This document shows, in pieces, positions 16,721-26,673 of a stretch of 64,000 bases of DNA. Made by a program: the position numbers and the translations under genes. Origin of the DNA: UBA4085 sp964556755 (GTDB lineage: Bacteria; Acidobacteriota; Aminicenantia; Aminicenantales; UBA4085). The stretch is taken from positions 1-64,000 of the forward strand of contig CAZKXI010000006.1 of assembly GCA_964556755.1 (NCBI GenBank). The letters are read 5' to 3'. The first letter of the stretch is position 1. Every line of letters starts with the position of its first letter. The notes beneath the pieces were generated by a model, which was given only the letters and a program-made list of their open reading frames with translations, ran no database searches and had not been told where the DNA came from.

Positions 16721-18841
16721 CTACGAGCACTTGTTCCAGCCGCAGTTGGGGCAGGTCGGGCACTTCTCGTCGGGCAGGGTCGCCCCGCACTGCTTGCACC
16801 GCGAGGCGCCCATGTCCCGCCGCCCCGCCGCGGCCTTGGCTCCGGCCGGCGCGCCGTTCTTGGCGCCGTTGCCGAAGTGCCGCTCCAGGACCTTGGCCAC
16901 CGCGTCCGGGATGGAGGTCACCAGGCCGCCCTCGGTGAAGACCGGGTCGGAGCCTCCGATGCCCTTGATCTGCGAGACGACCTCCATGGGGTCGACGCCG
17001 CTGCGCAGGGCCAGGCTGATCAGGCGGCCGATGGCCTCGGCGTCGGCCATGGTCGAGTAGCCGCTCTTGCCGATCGAGGCGAAGACCTCGAACGGCTTCT
17101 GGTTGAAGAAGGTGGTCGTGACGTAGAGGTTGCCGAAGCCGGTCTTGATCTTGTCGGTGATGGAGTTCAGGGTGTCGGGGCGCTCGTCGGGCTGGCGCCG
17201 GCCCGGCGCGTCGGCCTTGTTCAGGACCTGCTCCTCGCGGCAGCCGTCGCGGTAGATGGTGATGCCCTTGGTCCCCAGCTCGTAGGCCAGGAGGTAGGCC
17301 TTCTCGACGTCCTTCAGCGAGGCCTCGTGCGGCAGGTTGATGGTCTTGGAGACGGAGTTGTCGACGTGCTTCTGGAAGGCGGCCTGCATCCGGATGTGCC
17401 ACTCGGGCGCGATCTCGTGGGCCGTGACGAAGTAGGGCGGCGGCGTCTCGGAGGGGTGGTCCCGCTTCCACTCCCGGTAGAGCGGGTGGATGTCCTGCAG
17501 CTTGGCGTCGATGATGTGGCTGGTGAACTCGAAGGCGAAGACCGGCTCGATGCTGGAGGAGCAGCCGGCGATGCGGGCGATCGTCCCGGTCGGGGCGATG
17601 GTGAAGACGGTGGCGTTGCGCATCTTGCCGCCCTTGTAGACGGACTTGGCGATGTTGGGGAAGCTGCCGCGGGAGCGGGCCAGCCGGGCCGAGGCCTCCG
17701 CCGCCCGGGTCCGCAGGAAGCCCGCCGCCTTGTCGGCCAGGGCCAGAGCCTCGCCCGAGTCGTAGCGGATCTTCATCCGGATCAGGAGGTCGGCCCAGCC
17801 CATGAGGCCCAATCCGATGCGGCGGTTGCCCTTGGTGGTCGCCTCGATCTCGGGCAGCGGGTACTTGTTGACCTCGATGACGTCGTCCAGGAAGCGGACG
17901 GCCAGGTCGATGGTCGCCCCCAGGCGGTCCCAGTCGATCAGATCGGGCTTGGCCGGGTCGAAGTAGGCGGCCGCGTTGATCGAGCCCAGGTTGCAGGACT
18001 CGTAGGCGTGCAGGGGCTGCTCGCCGCAGGGATTGGTGGCGTCGATCGTCCCCAAGCCCCGGGTCGGGTTGGTCTGGTTGACCCGGTCGATGAAGATCAG
18101 GCCGGGGTCGCCGATGGCCCAAGCGGACTCGACGATCATGCGGAAGACCTTGCGGGCGTCCTTGCGCTCGACGGCCTTCTTGCGGTAGGGGTCGAAGATC
18201 TCGTAGGTCCCGCCTTTGCGCAGCGCCTCCATGAAGGCGTCGGTGACGGCCACCGAGATGTTGAAGTTGCCGATGCTCTTGCCGTCCCGCTTCATCAGGA
18301 TGAACTTCTCGATGTCCGGGTGGTCCACCCGCAGGATGCCCATGTTGGCGCCGCGGCGGGTGCCGCCCTGCTTGACCGCCTCGGTGGCGGCGTCGATGAC
18401 CTTGAGGAAGGAGACCGGGCCGGAGGCGACGCCTTGGGTCCGGTGGACGAAGCTGCCGGAGGGACGCAGGCGGCTGAAGTCGAAGCCGGTCCCGCCGCCC
18501 TCCTTGTGGACCAGGGCGGCGTTCTTGACCGTGCCGAAGATGCTCTCCATGGAGTCCTCGATCGGCAGGACGAAGCAGGCGCTCAGGCACATGTCGCGGC
18601 CGGCCCCGGTCAGGGTGGGGCTGTTGGGCAGGAACTCGCGGGCCATCATGGCCTCGAAGAAGGCCTTGGACCAGACGGCCTTGTCCCTGGCCGTGCGCTC
18701 GGCCGAGGCGATATGCGAGGCGACGCGGCGGAAGAGGTCGGAGGGCGCCTTGTCCAGGAACTCCCCCTTGTCGTTCTTCATGAAGTAGCGGGCCCTGAGG
18801 ATGCGCAGGGCGTTCTCCGAAAAGCCTTGGGACTCGGTCAT
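16721..18841 (-). CDS. nrdJ: Adenosylcobalamin-dependent (class II) ribonucleotide reductase
   Basis: Makes deoxyribonucleotides using B12 as the radical source, with no oxygen requirement. It has 706 residues. Landmarks include EFLPNSPTLTGAG, LSACFVLPIEDSM with the first active-site cysteine, HKEGGGTGFDFSRLR, QGGTRRGANMGIL, NPCGEQPLHAYESCNLGSIN with the finger-loop cysteine, and APTGTIARIAGCSSSIEP. The C-terminal CPTCPNCGWNKCS with an earlier CKQCG forms the redox-active or zinc tail. There is no NrdB-like subunit nearby. The ATG at 18841 follows AAAGGAG. It would depend on B12 supply, as would the radical SAM protein near 43 kb if that binds cobalamin. Confidence 0.95.
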   Translation of the reverse strand: MTESQGFSENALRILRARYFMKNDKGEFLDKAPSDLFRRVASHIASAERTARDKAVWSKAFFEAMMAREFLPNSPTLTGAGRDMCLSACFVLPIEDSMESIFGTVKNAALVHKEGGGTGFDFSRLRPSGSFVHRTQGVASGPVSFLKVIDAATEAVKQGGTRRGANMGILRVDHPDIEKFILMKRDGKSIGNFNISVAVTDAFMEALRKGGTYEIFDPYRKKAVERKDARKVFRMIVESAWAIGDPGLIFIDRVNQTNPTRGLGTIDATNPCGEQPLHAYESCNLGSINAAAYFDPAKPDLIDWDRLGATIDLAVRFLDDVIEVNKYPLPEIEATTKGNRRIGLGLMGWADLLIRMKIRYDSGEALALADKAAGFLRTRAAEASARLARSRGSFPNIAKSVYKGGKMRNATVFTIAPTGTIARIAGCSSSIEPVFAFEFTSHIIDAKLQDIHPLYREWKRDHPSETPPPYFVTAHEIAPEWHIRMQAAFQKHVDNSVSKTINLPHEASLKDVEKAYLLAYELGTKGITIYRDGCREEQVLNKADAPGRRQPDERPDTLNSITDKIKTGFGNLYVTTTFFNQKPFEVFASIGKSGYSTMADAEAIGRLISLALRSGVDPMEVVSQIKGIGGSDPVFTEGGLVTSIPDAVAKVLERHFGNGAKNGAPAGAKAAAGRRDMGASRCKQCGATLPDEKCPTCPNCGWNKCS

Positions 18842-18980
18842 GACCTCTTCTCCTTTGCGTCCGGGACGGCGGGAAAGCACGGCCCCGATATTATACGGCG
18901 TGTTTCTGCGAACCAGGCGATCCGGCGGCGGCTCCCAAGCCCTGCCACCAGATATGGGGGTATCAACCCTCGACGCCCCC

Positions 18981-19008
18981 ATTATATAGATGTTTAGAGA
19001 GAAATCAA
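18981..19008 (-). promoter_or_regulatory. Promoter of nrdJ
   Basis: On the minus strand TTGATT (19008-19003), 16-bp spacer, TATAAT (18986-18981). The leader to the nrdJ start is about 130 bases. I see no cobalamin riboswitch: it is too short and lacks the B12-box. No clear pair of NrdR boxes is visible either. Confidence 0.6.
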
Positions 19009-19082
19009 GAGCTATTATCTCACGGGGCGATTATGCCACCCGAGACTATTGTTTACGAAATGTAGCCGTTTGTATTAGGGAG

Positions 19083-20393
<1,311 letters not shown>

Positions 20394-20402
20394 GATGGCC
20401 TC

Positions 20403-21449
20403 TTAAAACTGGGCGGCGGCCTGGACCCGCAGGACGTTGTCCTTGAGGGCCGCGCCCTTCTCCTTCTGCCAATCGTATTCGATCTTGATCTGGATGCCGG
20501 CGGCCAGGGCGTAGGCCAGACCGAGGGCCCAGCGACTGTGGTTCCAGGACAGCCCCTCCCCCGCGACCGGCGGATCGAGCGCCCAGCCCGCGCCGTGGAA
20601 GGCGTCCTCGCCCTTGGAGGTCTGGTACGAAGCGGACGGGCGGAAAGAGCCGAGGCTCAGCCCCAGCAGGACGTACCAGCCCTCGATGCGGCCGGCCTCG
20701 AAGCCGGAGGGGTTGTCGATGTCGGTCCGAACGTACTCGGCCTGGGCGAGAATGTTCTGCGTCGTCCAGCCCGCATCGGCGCCGAAGATGCGAAGCCGGC
20801 GGTCTGCGGCGCCGTCCAGGCCCCCCTGGTAGTAGGAGACGGCCGCATCCAGCTCGCGGCTGATGGGCAGGTCCAGCCGCCCGCCCCAGCCCTTGTCGGC
20901 GTTGTTGTCCAGCCATTGCTGGCCGCCCGACGGAGAGTCCGCCTCGGCCAGGCCGTTGCCGATGTAGGCCGCGTAGCGGAGGAACTTGACGTCGCCCTGG
21001 ACCAGGAGCCCGATGTCCCGCCAGCTGCGAGGCCGGGCCTCGATCGTGCCGTAGGGGGCGTCGATGAGGAAGGTCTCGTGGGGGCGGTCGGCCGTGTTGT
21101 AGCGGCCGAAGGGGACCAGATACACGCCGGCCCGGGCCTGGACGTAGCCCGACCAGGAGAATCCCGCCCAAGCCTGCTCGATCTCCGGGGCGGCCGGGCC
21201 GCGGGAGCGGATCTCCAGGCAGTATCCGAAGGCGGAGGCGGCCGGGGAGGCCGGCGGTCCGTTGGAGATGATCAGGCCGGCCTGGACGTTGCCGAAGGCC
21301 GGAGTCGCCCAGGCCGACTGGCTCTGGCCGCGGAGGTACTCGGCGGCCAGATAGCCGTTGAGCTGGACTTGGGCCGCGGCCGCCGCCGGAAAGAGCGCGG
21401 CGACGGCCGCCGCGGCCAGAGCCGCCGGGAGAATTGTGAAGCGCCTCAC
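20403..21449 (-). CDS. Outer-membrane beta-barrel porin-like protein
   Basis: Secreted protein of 348 residues with a strong signal peptide (ALAAAAVAALFPAAAAAQ). The mature chain alternates hydrophobic and polar residues in many short strands, with ARAGVYLVPFGRYNTADRPH, and ends in Phe (VQAAAQF), the outer-membrane assembly signal. This shows a diderm envelope. GTG at 21449 overlaps the oxidoreductase stop in GTGA. Similar barrels are often annotated as phosphate-selective or OprO/P-type porins; I cannot assign a substrate. Linkage to rubredoxin genes is odd and may be only transcriptional. Confidence 0.72.
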   Translation of the reverse strand: MRRFTILPAALAAAAVAALFPAAAAAQVQLNGYLAAEYLRGQSQSAWATPAFGNVQAGLIISNGPPASPAASAFGYCLEIRSRGPAAPEIEQAWAGFSWSGYVQARAGVYLVPFGRYNTADRPHETFLIDAPYGTIEARPRSWRDIGLLVQGDVKFLRYAAYIGNGLAEADSPSGGQQWLDNNADKGWGGRLDLPISRELDAAVSYYQGGLDGAADRRLRIFGADAGWTTQNILAQAEYVRTDIDNPSGFEAGRIEGWYVLLGLSLGSFRPSASYQTSKGEDAFHGAGWALDPPVAGEGLSWNHSRWALGLAYALAAGIQIKIEYDWQKEKGAALKDNVLRVQAAAQF

Positions 21450-22669
21450 GCGGACGGCTCCCCGGCCAGCCGGCCGAAGTCGAAGCCCTCGGCCAGGATC
21501 TCGTCCTTGAAAGCCGCCGCGGGGCGCCGCGCGGCCACAGCCTGGGCCACGGCCTGGGCCCCCGCCTTGGTCCCCATCCACACGGCCCCGGCCAGGCGCC
21601 CCTCGCGGAGGACGATCTTGCGATAGACGCCCGACTCGGGATCGGCCCGCCGGATCTCCTCGGCCCCGTCGGCCGGCTCGGGGTTGACCAGGCCCACCGA
21701 GACCAGGTCGAGGCCCATGACCTTGAGGGTGTTGGAGGGTACGGTCCCCGCATAGGGCCGCCGCCGGCCGAGCATCGAGGCGGCGGCCGTCCGGGCCTGG
21801 TCGAAGGCGGCCGGGATGATGCCGTAGAGGCGGCCGGCGTGCTGGGTGTTGTCGCCCGCGGCGAAGACGCCCGGCGCGCTGGTGGCCATGTCGTCGTCGA
21901 CGACAAGGCCCCTGTCCACCGTCAACCCGCCGCCGCGGGCCAGGTCCAGGTTGGGCCGGACGCCGGCCGCGATCAGGACGGTTCCGGCGGGGATCGTCTC
22001 CCCGCCCTTCAGGCGGACGCCGGACGCCGCCGGATCGCCGGCGATCTCCTCGACCACGACGCCGGTCAGGACGCGGATCCCGCCCGACTCGATCTGGCGG
22101 GCCAGGATGGCCGCTCCGGGAGCATCGAGCTGGCGCGGCAACAGGCGGGGGAAGACTTCCAGGACGGTCACGCCGCAGCCTCGGGCCGACAGGGCCCGGG
22201 CCATCTCCAGGCCGAGCAGCCCGCCGCCGATGACCGCGACCTGCGGCCGGGAAGCGACTGAAGCGAGGATCGCCTCGGCATCATCGAGGGTTCGCAGGGT
22301 GAAGACGCCGGGCTTGCTCGCGCCCCCGATGGGCGGCACGGAGCTGGAGGCCCCATCCGCCAGACAGAGGACGTCGTAGGCTTCCTCTCCGCCGTCGGCC
22401 CGCACGACCCGGCGCTCGGCCGGCCGGATGCCGCGAACGCGGCTGGCCAGGCGCAGGTCGATGCGCTGGGCGGCGTACCAGGCCTCGGGGAAGGCAAAGA
22501 GCTTGGGCCGGGGCAGCCGTCCGGCCAGATACTCGATCAGATTGGGCCGCGGGTAATAGAGGTGCGGCTCCGCGCCGAAAAGGACGATCTCGGCCGCCGG
22601 ATCGCCGTCGCGCAGATTCTTGGCGGCGAGGGTTCCGGCCACCCCGTTGCCGATGAAGACGGCCTTCAC
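21446..22669 (-). CDS. FAD/NAD(P)-dependent oxidoreductase (rubredoxin reductase / NirB-N-terminal type)
   Basis: Flavoprotein of 407 residues. The FAD dinucleotide site is GNGVAGTLAA at the N-terminus and the NAD site is VIGGGLLGLEMARAL (about residue 148); GVFAAGDNTQH closes the FAD domain. This is the architecture of NAD(P)H:rubredoxin reductases and NirB N-terminal halves, and the gene starts inside the rubredoxin stop codon (GTGA). The simplest reading is electron flow from NAD(P)H through this protein to the rubredoxin and on to the ferritin-like protein upstream. The last 90 residues form the usual C-terminal interface domain. Confidence 0.87.
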   Translation of the reverse strand: MKAVFIGNGVAGTLAAKNLRDGDPAAEIVLFGAEPHLYYPRPNLIEYLAGRLPRPKLFAFPEAWYAAQRIDLRLASRVRGIRPAERRVVRADGGEEAYDVLCLADGASSSVPPIGGASKPGVFTLRTLDDAEAILASVASRPQVAVIGGGLLGLEMARALSARGCGVTVLEVFPRLLPRQLDAPGAAILARQIESGGIRVLTGVVVEEIAGDPAASGVRLKGGETIPAGTVLIAAGVRPNLDLARGGGLTVDRGLVVDDDMATSAPGVFAAGDNTQHAGRLYGIIPAAFDQARTAAASMLGRRRPYAGTVPSNTLKVMGLDLVSVGLVNPEPADGAEEIRRADPESGVYRKIVLREGRLAGAVWMGTKAGAQAVAQAVAARRPAAAFKDEILAEGFDFGRLAGEPSA

Positions 22670-22827
22670 TCGGCCTTCTCGAAGTAGTCCTTGCCGACGC
22701 CGCACTGGGGGCAGACCCAGCTGTCGGGCAGGCTCTCGAAGGGCGTGCCGGGGACGATGCCGTTCTCGGGGTCGCCGACGACGGGGTCGTAGACATAGCC
22801 GCAGGCGGTGCATACGTACTTCTGCAT
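22666..22827 (-). CDS. Rubredoxin
   Basis: Small electron carrier of 53 residues with one iron held by four cysteines. The two knuckles are YVCTACGYVYDP and WVCPQCGVGKDYF, separated by the typical PENGIVPGTPFESLPDS. A ribosome site AAAGGAG lies ahead of the ATG at 22827. The stop overlaps the reductase start in GTGA. It sits between a ferritin-like protein and a flavin reductase, so it most likely feeds electrons for peroxide reduction. Confidence 0.95.
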   Translation of the reverse strand: MQKYVCTACGYVYDPVVGDPENGIVPGTPFESLPDSWVCPQCGVGKDYFEKAE

Positions 22828-22851
22828 GGTCAGGCTCCTTTCAGATGCGGT

Positions 22852-23316
22852 TCAATTCTCGCCGAGGATACGGCGCTCGTAAGCGGTCTCCAGGGTCAGC
22901 TTGTGGGCCCGCTCCTGGGCGGCGAGGCGCTCGAAGAGCTCCCGGGACGCGGGATCGGAGGTCCCGGCCGCCAGGGCGGCATAGAGGGCGGCGGCTCGGG
23001 CCTCCTTGCGGGCGGACGCGATGAGGAGGTCCTGCAGGCTCGAAAGGCCGACGAGCGGGGGCTCGGGGAGCGCATCCGTGAGGCCGAGGTCCGCGACTTC
23101 ACCCGGCAGGGAGAAGGAGGCGCCGGCCGCCATCGAAGCCGCCCAAGCCTCCAGGCGGCGCTTGTGCTCCAGCTCGTCGTCCCGCAAGCCGAGGAGCGTC
23201 TCCCGCAATCCGAGGGAGGCGGGCATCTCGGCCAGAGCGGCGTAGGCGGCGGCCGCCTCCTCCTCGCGCCGGACGGCGAAGCGGAAGACATCGGCGGCCG
23301 TGCGGAATTCGCTCAT
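22852..23316 (-). CDS. Ferritin-like diiron protein (rubrerythrin family)
   Basis: Four-helix protein of 154 residues. Metal-site residues are in VRREEEAAAAYAALAE, RDDELEHKRRLEAW, ARKEARAAALYAALA and LAAQERAHKLTLE, the E/ExxH pairs of the rubrerythrin/YciE-like group. Start ATG at 23316 with AAGGAA upstream; the ORF could begin three bases earlier with TTG. First gene of the set with rubredoxin and its reductase, so likely the terminal peroxide reductase. Confidence 0.8.
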   Translation of the reverse strand: MSEFRTAADVFRFAVRREEEAAAAYAALAEMPASLGLRETLLGLRDDELEHKRRLEAWAASMAAGASFSLPGEVADLGLTDALPEPPLVGLSSLQDLLIASARKEARAAALYAALAAGTSDPASRELFERLAAQERAHKLTLETAYERRILGEN

Positions 23317-23435
23317 CAACGGCGTTCCTTGATTGTTCGCTCCCGGGAATCCAGCGGTTTTGACAACCCATTATAAAGGAAACGTTCATCAAGTCAAAGA
23401 AGGTCAAGCAGGGGCTCCGCCTCCAAAAAGACGAT

Positions 23436-24299
23436 TCACCTCGTCTGACAGCGAGGGCAGTAGTGGCTGGAGCGGCCGCCGATCACCGTTCGGCGGATGG
23501 GGCCGCCGCAGCGGGGGCAAGGCTCGCCTTCCTTCCCGTAGACGAGGTGCCGCTCCTGGAACGAGCCGAGCTCCCCATCGGCGTCGCGGTAGTCCCGAAC
23601 CGACGATCCGCCCGCGGCGATGGCCTCGCTGAGGACCTCGCGCAAGGCGCCCCGGAGGCGGTCCGCGCGGGCGCGGGAGAGGCGTGAGGCCGGCGCCAGC
23701 GGATGGATCCCCGCCCGAAAGAGGGCCTCGTCGGCGTAGATGTTGCCCACCCCGGCCAGAAAGGCCTGGTCAAGAAGGACGCTTTTGACCCGGCCGCGGC
23801 GCGCCCTGAGCCGGGCGGCGAAGTCGTCGGCCTCGATCTCCAGCGGCTCGGGACCGAGGCCGTCCATCTCGGGGCAGGCGGCCAGGCGGTCAAGCGGGCG
23901 GCAGCGGACCAGGCCGAACTTGCGGACGTCCTCGAAGTGGAGCTGGCGATCGGGGCCGCGGAAGCCGAGGACCAGATGGACGTGGCGGCCGCGGGGCCGG
24001 CCGGGGCGGCTCCAAAGAAAGCGGCCGCTCATCTTCAGGTGGAAGAGCAGGGCCAGGTCGCCGCACTCGAGAACAAGGACCTTACCGCGGCGTCGGACGG
24101 CGTCGATAGTCCGGCCGACCAGCTCGGACAGGGGGGCCGAAGGGGCCGACCGGGCCGACCGGCCGCCGCCCCAGCCGGAGCGGCCGGAGAAGCTCGCGGC
24201 CGTGCGGGGCGGATAGGCCCGCACGGAGGCGATGCGCAGGCCCAGGACGCGGCGCCGCAGGCTGCGGGCCACGGACTCGACTTCGGGCAGCTCGGGCAT
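23436..24299 (-). CDS. mutM: Formamidopyrimidine-DNA glycosylase
   Basis: Repair enzyme for 8-oxoguanine, 287 residues. It begins MPELPEVESVARSLRR; the Pro after Met is the catalytic nucleophile and the glutamate next to it assists. The helix-two-turn-helix block has QAFLAGVGNIYADEALFRAG, and the zinc finger near the end is CPRCGGPIRRTV and HYCPRC. There is a roughly 15-residue glycine/serine/arginine-rich insertion after AASFSGRSGWGG, in the N-terminal domain, not usual for the family. It forms a second oxidative-repair gene in the window with nth. Confidence 0.95.
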   Translation of the reverse strand: MPELPEVESVARSLRRRVLGLRIASVRAYPPRTAASFSGRSGWGGGRSARSAPSAPLSELVGRTIDAVRRRGKVLVLECGDLALLFHLKMSGRFLWSRPGRPRGRHVHLVLGFRGPDRQLHFEDVRKFGLVRCRPLDRLAACPEMDGLGPEPLEIEADDFAARLRARRGRVKSVLLDQAFLAGVGNIYADEALFRAGIHPLAPASRLSRARADRLRGALREVLSEAIAAGGSSVRDYRDADGELGSFQERHLVYGKEGEPCPRCGGPIRRTVIGGRSSHYCPRCQTR

Positions 24300-24358
24300 G
24301 GGCGGATTGTATCAGAATCCGCTCCGGGCCGCCGCCGCCCGGCCACGCTCCGCAACGC

Positions 24359-24388
24359 TTGCGCCGCGGGGAGCGTTTGGTCTATGAT
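24359..24388 (+). promoter_or_regulatory. Candidate promoter of the ftsEX-rodZ-ntrYX block
   Basis: TTGCGC (24359-24364), 18-bp spacer, TATGAT (24383-24388). The first start codon is only 16 bases beyond the -10 box, with no ribosome-binding site, so a very short leader is predicted. Confidence 0.45.
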
Positions 24389-24403
24389 GGTCGCCCCAAT
24401 ACC

Positions 24404-24766
24404 ATGAAAAGCATAGCCGTCTTCCTCCTCGGCTGGCTGGTCCCGGGCCTGGGCCATATCGTCCAGAAGAAATACGCCCGGGGCCTGGCCTTTCTGGCCT
24501 GCATCCTGGCCATGACCGGGCTGGGCCTTCTGATGTCGGGCAAGATCTACCCCTGGCAGACCGAGAACCCGCTGACCGTGCTGGCTTTCTTCTCCGACAT
24601 CGGCAACGGCCTGGTCTACCTCCTGTCGCGCTTCCTGCCCATCGGGCTGGGCGACCTCAAGCTGGTCACCTTCGAGTTCGGCACGGCCTACCTGGCCGGA
24701 GCCGGCCTGCTGAACTACCTGGTCGCCCTGGACGCCGCCGACATCGCCGCGGGGAAGAAGTCATGA
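24404..24766 (+). CDS. Small membrane protein (DUF6677-like)
   Basis: Protein of 120 residues with three or four membrane helices. The start MKSIAVFLLGWLVPGLGHI resembles small membrane proteins that open with a GxLVPGLGHxYLGK motif (TM2/DUF6677-type), whose role is unknown. It is followed by QKKYARGLAFLACILAM. The stop overlaps the next start in ATGA. Position directly before ftsE suggests an envelope role. Confidence 0.7.
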   Translation: MKSIAVFLLGWLVPGLGHIVQKKYARGLAFLACILAMTGLGLLMSGKIYPWQTENPLTVLAFFSDIGNGLVYLLSRFLPIGLGDLKLVTFEFGTAYLAGAGLLNYLVALDAADIAAGKKS

Positions 24767-24942
24767 TCCTCGAAAGCCATTTCCTGTCGATGGTCGTCTA
24801 CGCCGGCCTGGTCGCCGTCGTCCTGGCCCTCCTGCGGCGCAAGGACAAGCCTTCGCGCATCAAGTACGGACTCTTCCTCTTCCTGGCCATGGCCGGCGGC
24901 GCGCTGGCCTTCGGCTGGCTGATGTACCTCTTCACCCTTTAG
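24763..24942 (+). CDS. Two-helix small membrane protein
   Basis: A 59-residue protein with two hydrophobic helices (SMVVYAGLVAVVLALL and FLFLAMAGGALAFGWLMYLF) joined by a basic loop RRKDKPSRIKYG. The ATG is inside the ATGA overlap with the preceding gene, and the stop is 18 bases before ftsE. I do not recognise a family. The strict coupling to the first membrane protein argues that both are real and work together. Confidence 0.7.
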   Translation: MILESHFLSMVVYAGLVAVVLALLRRKDKPSRIKYGLFLFLAMAGGALAFGWLMYLFTL

Positions 24943-24960
24943 TTCGGGTATGATAGGGGC

Positions 24961-25629
24961 GTGATCGAGCTCGCGCACGTCTGGGTCCAATACCAGAAGC
25001 CCCATTGGGCCCTGTCCGACGTCAGCCTGACCATCGGCCGGGGTGATTTCTGCTACATCACGGGCCCCTCCGGCTCGGGCAAGACGACCCTTCTGAGGAC
25101 CCTGACCCGGGAGGTGATCCCCACCCACGGCCAGGCCTTCGTGGCCGGCAAGAGCGTCGGCCGCCTGCCCGACCCCAAGGTCCACCTCCTGCGCCGGGTC
25201 ATGGGCATCGTCTTCCAGGACTTCCGCCTGCTGGCCCACAAGCGGGTCTTCGACAACGTGGCCATCGCCCTGCGGGTCCAGGGCATCCCGCCCCGCGACC
25301 TCAAGCGCCGCGTCTTCATCGCCCTCCGCATGGTGGCCATGCACCACCGCATCTGGGACTTCCCCTCCGAGCTGTCCTACGGCGAGCAGCAGCGGGTGGC
25401 CGTGGCCCGGGCCGTGGTCAACAACCCGACCATCCTGCTGGCCGACGAGCCGACAGGCAACCTCGACCCGGAGCTGGCCTCGGAGATGATGGGCCTGTTC
25501 CAGGAGATCAACCGCCAGGGGACCACCGTCGTCGTCTGCACCCACGACCGCGACCTCATCCGCCGCTTCGACGGCCGCATCATCCTGCTCCACGAGGGCA
25601 AGATCCAGCGCCGGGGAGGCCGGGCATGA
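24961..25629 (+). CDS. ftsE: Cell-division ABC ATPase FtsE
   Basis: ATPase of 222 residues that with FtsX relays division signals to periplasmic peptidoglycan hydrolases. Walker A is GPSGSGKTTLLR, then VFQDFRLLAHKRVFDNVA (the FtsE version of the Q loop), LSYGEQQRVAVARA and ILLADEPTGNLDPEL. It starts at GTG 24961, seven bases after a TATGAT box (24949-24954), with no ribosome site. The stop overlaps ftsX. Confidence 0.95.
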   Translation: MIELAHVWVQYQKPHWALSDVSLTIGRGDFCYITGPSGSGKTTLLRTLTREVIPTHGQAFVAGKSVGRLPDPKVHLLRRVMGIVFQDFRLLAHKRVFDNVAIALRVQGIPPRDLKRRVFIALRMVAMHHRIWDFPSELSYGEQQRVAVARAVVNNPTILLADEPTGNLDPELASEMMGLFQEINRQGTTVVVCTHDRDLIRRFDGRIILLHEGKIQRRGGRA

Positions 25630-26534
25630 GCCGCGCCGGCCGCATCCAGCCGCGCTACTTCCTGCGCGAGACGCTGAACAACCTATGGCAGTTCAAGACC
25701 CGCCATCTCTTCTCCCTGACCATCATCTGCCTGTCCTCGCTCATCCTGGGCATCTTCCTCTCTCTCTCCAACAACCTGGCCGAGAAGGCCGGCGAGCTGT
25801 CCCGCAACGTCAGCGTCGTCTTCGACCTCGGCCCCGACGCCGCGACCGCCGACCGCGACAGGGTCGTGGCCGGGCTGCGCGCCTCGCCCCTGGTCGGCGA
25901 CGTCCGTCTGGTCCCGGCCGAGGAGGCCCTGGCCCGCTTTCTCAAGGACTTTCCCGATCTGGCCGAGATCGTCGCCAACCTCAAGGACAACCCCTTCCCG
26001 GCCACCATCGAAGCGGACCTGCGCCAGCCCGATGTCTCCGCCGACGACGTGGCGCGGCTGATCGCCGAGGCCCGCCTCTCTCCCGCCGTCACCGGCGCCC
26101 AGTTCAACCGCGACTGGGCCGACCGGGTCCGGTCCCTGAGCCGGCTGGTCCGCAGCGCCGGATTCTTCCTGGGCGGCATCCTCGTCCTGGCCTCCCTGCT
26201 GATCGTCTCCAACGTCATCAAGCTCAACGTCCTGGCCCGCCAGTCGGAGATCGAGCTGCTGCGCCTGGTCGGGGCCACCAACTCCTTTATCCGAGCCCCG
26301 TTCCTCCTGGAGGGCGTGGCCATGGGCTTGCTGGGCGGCCTGCTCTCGCTGGGCCTGATCCTGGCCGTGGTCAAGCTCCTGCCCGTCTATCTGGGCGCCT
26401 CGATGGGAGCGCTGCAGGAGCTCTTCGGCTTTCGCTATCTGACCCCGGCCCAGGCCGCGGGCCTGGTCTTGGGCGGCGGACTGGTCGGATTCGTCGGAAG
26501 CCTCAGCTCGCTCTCCCGCTTCCTGAAAGTCTAG
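25626..26534 (+). CDS. ftsX: Cell-division permease-like protein FtsX
   Basis: Four-helix membrane partner of FtsE, 302 residues. The first helix follows LWQFKTRHLFSLTIICLSS, then a periplasmic domain of about 130 residues with LRASPLVGDVRLVPAEEALA and FPATIEADLRQP. Three closing helices include NVIKLNVLARQSEIELLRLV, the conserved cytoplasmic loop of FtsX. It overlaps ftsE by four bases (ATGA). It probably controls a murein hydrolase that is not encoded here. Confidence 0.94.
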   Translation: MSRAGRIQPRYFLRETLNNLWQFKTRHLFSLTIICLSSLILGIFLSLSNNLAEKAGELSRNVSVVFDLGPDAATADRDRVVAGLRASPLVGDVRLVPAEEALARFLKDFPDLAEIVANLKDNPFPATIEADLRQPDVSADDVARLIAEARLSPAVTGAQFNRDWADRVRSLSRLVRSAGFFLGGILVLASLLIVSNVIKLNVLARQSEIELLRLVGATNSFIRAPFLLEGVAMGLLGGLLSLGLILAVVKLLPVYLGASMGALQELFGFRYLTPAQAAGLVLGGGLVGFVGSLSSLSRFLKV

Positions 26535-26629
26535 CTCCCGCCTCATCCCAGGGCGCTCGTCAGATCCGCAATATCCTCCCTCCGGATTCCGGCAGTCGCC
26601 TCCCGGTCCCCAGGGAGCCGATCCCTCGA

Positions 26630-26658
26630 TTGACAGGGGTCAGGCCGTGCCTTACAAT
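26630..26658 (+). promoter_or_regulatory. Promoter of rodZ
   Basis: TTGACA (26630-26635), 17-bp spacer, TACAAT (26653-26658). The spacer begins GGGGTCAGGC, which resembles the end of the dispersed GGGGTCAGGTCTC elements. The start codon at 26674 is 15 bases beyond the -10 box. Confidence 0.6.
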
Positions 26659-26673
26659 TCGGGCATCATCTCC

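Noticed and set aside
15257..18997. A 1246-residue plus-strand open frame
   Set aside because: It lies opposite nrdJ and the Fe-S genes, which have clear motifs. Its composition is rich in Gly, Asp, Val and Arg, as expected for an antisense frame in GC-rich coding DNA.
18842..19082. Cobalamin riboswitch ahead of nrdJ
   Set aside because: The leader is about 130 bases and has no B12-box or fitting stems; only a standard promoter is visible.
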